Shown here: positions 1-4,797 of the stretch, piece after piece
Layout: each line of letters starts with the position of its first letter
Numbering within the stretch: the stretch's first letter is position 1
Source of the DNA: Opitutaceae bacterium
GTDB taxonomy: Bacteria > Verrucomicrobiota > Verrucomicrobiae > Opitutales > Opitutaceae
Direction of reading: 5' to 3'
Assembly: GCA_031266495.1 (NCBI GenBank)
Contig: JAISAX010000676.1
Location: 1 to 6,062 of the forward strand
DNA length: 6,062 nt
Made by a program: the position numbers and the translations under genes
Notes under the pieces: generated by a model
The model's input: only the letters and a program-made list of their open reading frames with translations
What the model was told of the DNA's origin: nothing
Database searches by the model: none

Positions 1-746
1 CGTCGCGCATTCCAGAATTGCGCCGGCGTCTGTCCCAGCTCCTCGCGCCACAACCGGTCCAGTTGCGATGCGCTCAACCCGCATCCCGCCGCCAGCCGCT
101 CTCTCGAAAAACCCTCGCGCAATCCCGCCGCCGACAGCCGCTGCCGACTCTCGCGCACCCGCCCGTCCCGAATCAACGGCGCCTCGTAACGCATCCCCAG
201 CGGCTCCAGCACACCCATCAAGCGCCGGAAAAACGCCGCCACCACCTCCTGCAATTCCAGCGCTTCGGCAAACGTCTCCGGCACACCCAGTGGACAAATT
301 TTCCCGCTCGCCTCCAACCGCCGCAACACCGCCGACCGCCGCATCCGCCGCACACACGCATCCAGCCCCCCTCCCCCCCCCCGCGCCGCCTCCTCCGGAC
401 CGAATGCCAGCACCGGGTCGCCTGACCATGCCGCCGCATTGCCCGGACTCTCCACCAGCAGATGGATTGAAATGATGCGCGCAGAATCCGAAAAATCCTG
501 AAACCGCTCTCCCGGATGGCACACCATCCAGTCGCCCTTCCTTGCCCTCGCCGACACACCGCCTTTTACCAGTGTCACCTCGCCCTCCAGAAATTTGAAA
601 ACCGTAAGAACCACTCCCTGAAACACTCCGTATTTCCCGATCGGCGGTCCCTCGAAAAACCGGATCAGCGACACCCGCAACCCGTCCCAGTAGGTCCGGA
701 CATTTTCCTCTGCCCTGTCGATTTCTGCACGCTTCATCTTCTCCAT
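1..746 (-). CDS. AraC-family transcriptional regulator, C-terminus cut off by the window edge
   Basis: The gene reads in from 746 and runs off the window at position 1, giving 248 residues. I translated the minus strand directly; the frame stays open throughout. The N-terminal half (about residues 35-115) looks like a cupin-type ligand-sensing domain, with a GEVTLVKGG strand followed by ARKGDWMVCHPGERFQDFS, a pattern typical of AraC sensor domains. Residues 212-247 match the first helix-turn-helix of an AraC DNA-binding domain (SRERLAAGCGLSASQLDRLW, then the G-Q-T-P turn at 238-241). The second helix-turn-helix lies outside. A run of five glycines (123-127) links the halves and is encoded by G10-A-G6. 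The start could be ATG 746 or ATG 737; the second has GGAG close upstream, the first has no ribosome-binding site. An in-frame stop lies upstream near 825-827. It is divergent from the catabolic genes, so it probably controls them in response to a sugar; this is inference. Codons end mostly in G, unlike the plus-strand genes. Confidence 0.85.
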   Translation of the reverse strand, partial: MEKMKRAEIDRAEENVRTYWDGLRVSLIRFFEGPPIGKYGVFQGVVLTVFKFLEGEVTLVKGGVSARARKGDWMVCHPGERFQDFSDSARIISIHLLVESPGNAAAWSGDPVLAFGPEEAARGGGGGLDACVRRMRRSAVLRRLEASGKICPLGVPETFAEALELQEVVAAFFRRLMGVLEPLGMRYEAPLIRDGRVRESRQRLSAAGLREGFSRERLAAGCGLSASQLDRLWREELGQTPAQFWNAR

Positions 747-848
747 GCGCACATCTGTGAACTTTTTTCTCACGAATGGAAAGCCTTCGGGAATGCCTCT
801 TCCACCGATATCCGCATTCGTAGTTCATAATCTGTATCACACCGCCCT

Positions 849-864
849 CCCCGCTGACGCGGGG
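849..864. repeat. Perfect hairpin resembling a single type I-E CRISPR repeat core
   Basis: CCCCGC (849-854) and GCGGGG (859-864) form a perfect 6-bp stem around the loop TGAC. The surrounding 19 bases, 848-866 (TCCCCGCTGACGCGGGGAA), differ at one position from the core of the E. coli type I-E CRISPR repeat as I remember it (loop TGGC). In that comparison the crRNA-like strand would be the minus strand, reading toward the regulator. There is no second copy about 61 bp to either side or elsewhere in the window, so it is not an array. Neither side is followed by a T-run, so it is a poor intrinsic terminator. It could be a solitary repeat, an operator, or chance in GC-rich DNA. Confidence 0.45.
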
Positions 865-892
865 AAATTAAGAATTAAAAATTAAGAATCAA
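865..892 (-). promoter_or_regulatory. Possible sigma70-like promoter for the regulator
   Basis: On the minus strand a TTGATT hexamer (892-887) lies 16 bp before TAATTT (870-865). Both fall in the AT-rich left arm of the inverted repeat, and transcription would run toward the regulator start at 746, with the transcript beginning near the CCCCGC hairpin. The match is partial, and the arm is a simple repeat, so hexamers of this kind would arise easily by chance. Confidence 0.25.
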
Positions 893-985
893 GAATTTCA
901 AACCCATGCACACGAACCTCTCACGACCTGAGCAACCCGGCGGCGAAGCCGCCCATTCTTAATTCTTAATTTTTAATTCTTAATT
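866..985. repeat. 120-bp element bounded by 31-bp inverted repeats made of heptamers
   Basis: Positions 866-896 are the reverse complement of 955-985 with a single mismatch (C890 against A961). Each arm is itself four tandem copies of a 7-base unit: ATTAAGA at 867-894 (variants ATTAAAA and ATCAAGA) and TCTTAAT at 957-984 (one variant, TTTTAAT). The order of the variant units is mirrored, so the arms are true inverted copies and not merely similar low-complexity DNA. The 58-base centre (897-954) has ordinary composition and contains a GC hairpin. No target-site duplication is visible at the edges. It could fold as a long hairpin or cruciform, or be a small non-autonomous element. Confidence 0.8.
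939..953. repeat. GGCGGC/GCCGCC hairpin in the loop of the heptamer inverted repeat
   Basis: GGCGGC (939-944) and GCCGCC (948-953) form a perfect 6-bp stem with a GAA loop. On the plus strand an AT-rich stretch starting ATTCTTAATT follows directly, giving a loose terminator-like outline, but the tail is not a T-run and no plus-strand gene precedes it. It may be a folding or protein-binding element inside the larger inverted repeat. Confidence 0.4.
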
Positions 986-986
986 C
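959..986 (+). promoter_or_regulatory. Possible mirror-image promoter for the hydrolase cluster
   Basis: The right arm of the inverted repeat contains TTAATT (959-964), a 16-bp spacer and TAATTC (981-986), the mirror image of the minus-strand candidate in the left arm. The start codon at 1010 follows shortly after. The -35 element is weak. This is offered only because the AT-rich arms are the sole promoter-like stretches in this gap. Confidence 0.2.
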
Positions 987-990
987 GTCT

Positions 991-1002
991 CCCCCCCCCC
1001 CC
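991..1002 (+). repeat. C12 homopolymer tract seven bases before a start codon
   Basis: Twelve consecutive C residues sit between the AT-rich right arm and the ATG at 1010, where a Shine-Dalgarno sequence would normally lie. Length change here would alter leader spacing but not the reading frame. Tracts of this length are prone to polymerase slippage and to sequencing error, so its exact length is uncertain. Confidence 0.6.
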
Positions 1003-1009
1003 GCACGCC

Positions 1010-2539
1010 ATGCCAACCACCTCCATTCCCTCCAACGCCATTCCTGCCGACATCGCCGACGACGCTGTCATTGAAAACCAGGACATCCCCGCCCTCTGCC
1101 GCCGGCAACTCCTCCCTCGCCCGCTTCCCGGCCTCCCGGAAATCGGCTGCCTCGCCACCCCGCGCACCACCGCCGAAATCCCCGCCTCGCGCATCGGCAT
1201 CGGCTTCGAAACCCTCGACCGCTTCATGTTCGACCCCGAACGCGTTTACCCTCACCTCGAAAAACTCGGCGCCAAATGGGCGCGCGTGCAGACCGGCTGG
1301 AGCCGCTGCGAAACCACGCCCGGCATCCATGACTTCGCCTGGCTCGACGCCATCGTGGACCGCCTCCGCGCCATCGGCGTGCAACCGTTTTTCTCCGTCA
1401 GCTTCGGCAACAAACTCTACATGCCCGACGCTCCGCACGAGTCCGCCGTCGGCTACGTCCCCCTCTACTACGGCGACGCCACCCGCGCCGCCTGGCTCGC
1501 ATGGACCCGCGCCCTCGCCGCCCATTTCCGCGGCCGCGTCACCCACTGGGAAATCTGGAACGAACCCAACATCCCCCAGTTCTGGCATCCCGCCCGGCCC
1601 GATGCCCGCGCCTACACCGAACTCGTCCGCATCACCGCCGCCGCCATCCGTGAAAAAATCCCCGACGCCACGATCATCGGCGGCGCCATGTCCAAGCTCG
1701 AACCCGCCTACCTCGAAACCGCTCTCCACGCCGGCCTTGCCGACCACATTGATGTGTATTCCTTTCACCCCTACCAGACCGTCCCCGAGCAGAACCTGCA
1801 AAACATGCACGACCTCATCCGACGCCTGCTCGACCGCCACTCGCCCGCCCGCCGCATCGCCATCTGGCAAGGCGAGAACGGCTGCCCCTCGCAGACCGCC
1901 GGCCACAACGACGACTGGCTCGGCCTCTACGACATGGACCAAATCGTGCAGGCCAAGTGGATCGCCCGCCGCCTCCTCATCGACCTGCGCACCGGCTTCG
2001 ACCTGCTCCTCTATTTTCACGCCGTCGATCTCATGGACCGCCCCTATCGCCAGGCCGGCGACAAGGTCAACCGTCCCGTCATGATGGGCCTGATACACGG
2101 AAAACGCTACACGCCCAAATACGCCTTCGACGTCATGCGCCGCATCTGCTCGCTCTTCGACGCCGACACGCGCCGCCAGGAACTCTACACCCGCTTCTCC
2201 GAACCCGACCCCGCGCACCCGCAACACAGCGGCCTCCTGTCCTCGCCCGTCGCCGCCACCTTCGCCCGCCACGGCGCGCCCCTCGTCGCCTTCTGGAACA
2301 CCGAAGACCCGCAACAAAAAACCACCGCCCGCGAAATCGACCTCACCCTCTGGCACGACTCCGACCTCCGCCTCGAAAACCCCGTCCTCCTCGACCTCCT
2401 CACCGGCGCCATTCACGACGCCGCCGCCCGCGGTTCCGACCTCGTCCTCGACGGCGCCGTCATCGGACGCCGCTTCCGCCTCCCGCTCCCCGACTACCCG
2501 CTCGTGCTGACAGACGCGGCCCTTCTTCCCCTCGCCTGA
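1010..2539 (+). CDS. GH39-like clan GH-A glycoside hydrolase (beta-xylosidase type)
   Basis: This 509-residue protein probably hydrolyses a glycosidic bond with retention of configuration. After a poorly conserved N-terminal stretch (1-60), a TIM-barrel begins at RIGIGFETLDR (61-71). WEIWNEPN (180-187) is the clan GH-A acid/base motif, with E185 as acid/base. HPY (253-255) lies on a later strand, and WQGENG (286-291) supplies E289, 104 residues further on, as the likely nucleophile. Residues from about 400 to the end look like the beta-sandwich that closes GH39 enzymes, and the total length fits GH39 beta-xylosidases. The nucleophile context differs from the usual GH39 TEWN, so the family is uncertain; another GH-A family is possible. 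There is no signal peptide, which suggests a cytoplasmic enzyme acting on imported oligosaccharides. The ATG at 1010 is the first plausible start, but it has no Shine-Dalgarno sequence. The next gene starts 2 bp after its stop, implying an operon. Confidence 0.82.
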   Translation: MPTTSIPSNAIPADIADDAVIENQDIPALCRRQLLPRPLPGLPEIGCLATPRTTAEIPASRIGIGFETLDRFMFDPERVYPHLEKLGAKWARVQTGWSRCETTPGIHDFAWLDAIVDRLRAIGVQPFFSVSFGNKLYMPDAPHESAVGYVPLYYGDATRAAWLAWTRALAAHFRGRVTHWEIWNEPNIPQFWHPARPDARAYTELVRITAAAIREKIPDATIIGGAMSKLEPAYLETALHAGLADHIDVYSFHPYQTVPEQNLQNMHDLIRRLLDRHSPARRIAIWQGENGCPSQTAGHNDDWLGLYDMDQIVQAKWIARRLLIDLRTGFDLLLYFHAVDLMDRPYRQAGDKVNRPVMMGLIHGKRYTPKYAFDVMRRICSLFDADTRRQELYTRFSEPDPAHPQHSGLLSSPVAATFARHGAPLVAFWNTEDPQQKTTAREIDLTLWHDSDLRLENPVLLDLLTGAIHDAAARGSDLVLDGAVIGRRFRLPLPDYPLVLTDAALLPLA

Positions 2540-2541
2540 AC

Positions 2542-4665
2542 ATGTCCACCGGCACTCACCCTGTTCTCCAAAACGAGCACCTGCGGCTGGAACTTGATCC
2601 CAACGGAAATCTCCTCGCGCTCGTCAACCGGCACACCGGCCACAACTATGCCGGAGGCCGTCCACTCTGGCGGCTCTACCTGCAGGACGGACCGGAATTC
2701 GACATCGAGATCACCGCCGACTCCGGCCATCCGCCTCCCGAAATCACTGTCGAGAGCAAAGCCGACACCTCCCGTCTCCGCCGCCTCCGGCTCCGCCACG
2801 CCTCGCTCCTCCATCCACGCACCGGCGCGAAGCTGGCCATCGAACTCGACATCGAGACCACGCTGCCCGCCGACTCCGACGAAATCCACTGGACCCTTCA
2901 CCTCGCCAACAACCAGCCAGGCGTCCACCTCCGCGAGTGCCATTTCCCGCTCGTCGGCGCGCTCAGGCCTGCCACCGGCCAGCAGTTGATCTGGACGAAA
3001 AACGGCGGCGAAAAAATACCCGACCTCCCCGGCGAACTCCATTCCCGCGACGCCCTCTACAAGGCGCCCGACCACCTGTTTCGCGGCCTCACCCTCAACT
3101 ACCCGTTTCCCGCCGCCAGCAACTGCTTCACACTTTCCGGTCCAAGCGAGTCGCTCTACTTCGGTTGCCACATCGCCCCGCCCGAACGCACGCTCCACCA
3201 GTTTCGCCTCTATCCCGGCGACACCGTCGAGGCCGGATTCGTCCGCTTCCCCAACCTCGCCCACGGCCAGCGCCTCGCCTGCGGCCCGTTTGTCATCTCC
3301 CCCTGCCCCGGCGACTGGCATGCCGCCGCGCGCAAATACCGCCGCTGGGCGGACACCTGGTTCCATCCGCAACCCGCTCCGCGCTGGGTGCGCCGCCTGA
3401 ACGGCTGGCAACGCATCATTCTTCAACACCAGTATGGAGAAATCCATTACAACTTTGACCGGCTCCCGGAAATCCGCGCCGACGGCGCGCGCAGCGGCAT
3501 CGACACCCTCTTCCTGTTCGGCTGGCACCGCGGCGGCCACGACAACAACTACCCCGACTACGTCCCCGAACCGCGCCTCGGCACGGAGCAAACCATGCGC
3601 GACGGCATCGCGTGCTTCAACCGGAGCGGCGGCCACGTCATCCTCTATGCCAACGGTCGCCTCATGGACCGCAACAGCGACTATTACCGCGCCACCGGAC
3701 ACCGCATCGCGATCAGGGATTTTTTCGGCCACGAAATTCGCGAAGCCTACAAATTCTGCGGTTCCGGCAATTTCGTATCCGAATTCGCCAACCGCACCGT
3801 CGTCCCCGTCTGCCCCTCGTGCCCCGAGTGGTTCGACGTGCTGCGCGACCTCGCCGACAAAGCGTCGGCCTGGGGCTGCCATTCACTGTTCCTCGACCAG
3901 GCTGGCACCTGCGAATACCCCTGCGCCGACCCCGCCCACCCGCATCCGCCATTGTGGACGGGCCTGATCCAGGCCAAAGCCGACACCCTTCGCCGCCTTC
4001 GCGACTATCTTCGCTCCCGCGATTCCGAAATGGCCCTCGGCATCGAACTGTTGTCCGACATCACCGCCCAACATGCGGACTACGTGCACAGTCTCGCAGG
4101 CGGATGCGCCGCGCCTGCCGTCCGGGAAAAAACCGGCGGGAAACCCCACATCCGCGCCTTCCCCGACTGGTTTCGCTACACCTTCCCCGAAGTGATTCTC
4201 ACCGACCGTGAAATTCGCGACGACACCGACATCGAACGCCGCGTCAACCACGCCGTGCTCAAGGGACTGCGCAGCGACATTGAAATCTACCGCTGCCGCA
4301 AGACCATTGCCGCGACGCCGCGCTACGCCGCGTATCTCGCAAAAATCAACGCCCTGCGCCAGCGCCACGCCGACCTGCTTCTCGAAGGCCGCTACATCGA
4401 CACCGACGGTTTCACGCAGGACAACCCCGAGATCGAGGCCCGCGCCTTCTCCGCCACCGACGGCAGCGGACGCACGGCGGTCGTACTGACGCAAAGCCAC
4501 CTCCAATCGGCGCCCACCCGCGTTTCCGTGCCGGCGGAAAGCGACCTGCATTTTTCCGGCCACGATGCCGCAGGCGAAGCCACCGTCACCGCTGTCACCG
4601 GAAAATCGATACAGATAACCCTTTCCCGCCATGCGCTGGTTGTCGCCCTTTTCAACCGCGGATAA
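2542..4665 (+). CDS. DUF6259-type TIM-barrel protein, putative glycoside hydrolase
   Basis: This 707-residue protein begins with a beta-rich N-terminal half (about 1-275, opening LQNEHLRLELDPNGNLLALVN), as in galactose-mutarotase-like supersandwich domains that precede some hydrolase barrels. A TIM-barrel follows from about 285: NGWQRIILQHQYGE, GWHRGGHDNNYPDY (327-340), VILYANGRL (366-374) and LFLDQAG (449-455). D452 is the best nucleophile candidate, and E502 or D506 in GIELLSD a possible partner. A small beta-domain ends the protein (about 615-707). I recognise this arrangement as DUF6259-like, a group without a settled reaction that resembles retaining alpha-glycosidases in layout. The start at 2542 is chosen because homology-like sequence begins there; the same frame is open upstream to 1957, but that stretch is arginine- and proline-rich and lies inside the previous gene. 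With only 2 bp after the preceding stop and no Shine-Dalgarno sequence, translation is probably coupled. No signal peptide is seen. Two cysteine pairs (424/427, 457/461) flank the putative active site. Confidence 0.75.
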   Translation: MSTGTHPVLQNEHLRLELDPNGNLLALVNRHTGHNYAGGRPLWRLYLQDGPEFDIEITADSGHPPPEITVESKADTSRLRRLRLRHASLLHPRTGAKLAIELDIETTLPADSDEIHWTLHLANNQPGVHLRECHFPLVGALRPATGQQLIWTKNGGEKIPDLPGELHSRDALYKAPDHLFRGLTLNYPFPAASNCFTLSGPSESLYFGCHIAPPERTLHQFRLYPGDTVEAGFVRFPNLAHGQRLACGPFVISPCPGDWHAAARKYRRWADTWFHPQPAPRWVRRLNGWQRIILQHQYGEIHYNFDRLPEIRADGARSGIDTLFLFGWHRGGHDNNYPDYVPEPRLGTEQTMRDGIACFNRSGGHVILYANGRLMDRNSDYYRATGHRIAIRDFFGHEIREAYKFCGSGNFVSEFANRTVVPVCPSCPEWFDVLRDLADKASAWGCHSLFLDQAGTCEYPCADPAHPHPPLWTGLIQAKADTLRRLRDYLRSRDSEMALGIELLSDITAQHADYVHSLAGGCAAPAVREKTGGKPHIRAFPDWFRYTFPEVILTDREIRDDTDIERRVNHAVLKGLRSDIEIYRCRKTIAATPRYAAYLAKINALRQRHADLLLEGRYIDTDGFTQDNPEIEARAFSATDGSGRTAVVLTQSHLQSAPTRVSVPAESDLHFSGHDAAGEATVTAVTGKSIQITLSRHALVVALFNRG

Positions 4666-4702
4666 ACGCATTTTTAACGGATGTCACGTATTCCGAAAGT
4701 AG

Positions 4703-4722
4703 GGGCTTCGCTTGCGAAGCCC
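4703..4722. repeat. GGGCTTCGC/GCGAAGCCC hairpin
   Basis: A perfect 9-bp inverted repeat (4703-4711 with 4714-4722) is separated by TT; in practice the inner pairs would open to a small loop. A GC-rich stretch (CGCGCGTGGGGCGCCGCG) follows directly. There is no T-run right after the stem, so it is not a classic intrinsic terminator. Its form and intergenic position resemble dispersed REP-type palindromes, which would be confirmed by further genomic copies. Confidence 0.6.
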
Positions 4723-4761
4723 GCGCGTGGGGCGCCGCGTAACATCAGCTTTTTAAAAAAT

Positions 4762-4792
4762 TTCAGCCTTCAGCCCTTCAGTCATTCAGCCT
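4762..4792 (+). repeat. Four imperfect TTCAGCC tandem repeats before the dehydratase start
   Basis: The units are TTCAGCC (4762-4768), TTCAGCCC (4769-4776), TTCAGTCA (4777-4784) and TTCAGCCT (4785-4792). The start codon at 4798 follows after five pyrimidines, so the repeat occupies the place of a ribosome-binding site. The unit size of 7-8 bases and the four copies parallel the heptamer arms upstream of the cluster, although the sequence is different. Confidence 0.65.
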
Positions 4793-4797
4793 TTCCC

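Larger units (their letters stand above)
747..1009. promoter_or_regulatory. Divergent intergenic control region
   Basis: This 263-bp gap separates the regulator from the hydrolase cluster and should hold both promoters and any operator. It is markedly AT-rich at 865-896 and 955-985, unlike the rest of the window. It contains, from left to right: short inverted motifs (ACGAATG at 772-778 against CATTCGT at 815-821, and GAATGC at 791-796 against GCATTC at 814-819) that could be operator half-sites, a CCCCGC/GCGGGG hairpin, two mirrored heptamer arms, a GGCGGC/GCCGCC hairpin, and a C12 tract. I see no open reading frame with protein-like composition in it. The regulatory role follows from the divergent layout and the base composition; no site is proven. 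Confidence 0.6.
4666..4797. other. Intergenic spacer with hairpin and short tandem repeats
   Basis: This 132-bp gap divides the first two cluster genes from the dehydratase. It contains a 9-bp inverted repeat at 4703-4722, a palindromic TTTTTAAAAA stretch at 4750-4759, and four TTCAGCC-like repeats at 4762-4792 that run almost to the start codon. The frame upstream of the dehydratase is open back to an ATG at 4681, but those 39 codons are made of the hairpin and the repeats and do not look like protein. The hairpin and A/T tract could stabilise the upstream message or mark a separate promoter; neither is proven. Confidence 0.55.

Noticed and set aside
366..382. Frameshift in the regulator at the G-run
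   Set aside because: A careful count of G10-A-G6 gives an intact frame from the sensor domain into the helix-turn-helix; my first reading miscounted the run.
218..559. 113-codon minus-strand frame within the regulator
   Set aside because: It is an alternative frame of the regulator, rich in R, G, C and W, with no domain; the frame from 746 carries the AraC features.
843..985. CRISPR array
   Set aside because: There is only one repeat-like hairpin, with no copy at spacer distance on either side; the heptamer arms are simple tandem repeats without spacers.
939..985. Intrinsic terminator made of the GGCGGC hairpin and the following T-rich stretch
   Set aside because: The tail is an interrupted heptamer repeat rather than a T-run, and no plus-strand gene ends upstream of it.
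980..2416. Long minus-strand frame opposite the GH-A hydrolase
   Set aside because: Its translation is dominated by G, V, A, E and D, as expected of the antisense frame of a gene with C-ending codons, and it shows no motif. The plus-strand protein has clear catalytic motifs.
1957..2541. N-terminal extension of the DUF6259 frame into the preceding gene
   Set aside because: The 195 residues are arginine- and proline-rich shadow sequence of the hydrolase; family-like sequence begins at the ATG at 2542.
2494..3882. Long minus-strand frame opposite the DUF6259 gene
   Set aside because: Same antisense composition effect. It spans the junction of two real genes and has no recognisable domain.
4681..4797. 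Upstream start for the dehydratase at ATG 4681
   Set aside because: The added 39 residues are encoded by the hairpin and the TTCAGCC repeats and do not resemble the family N-terminus, which begins at MKLTALKT.
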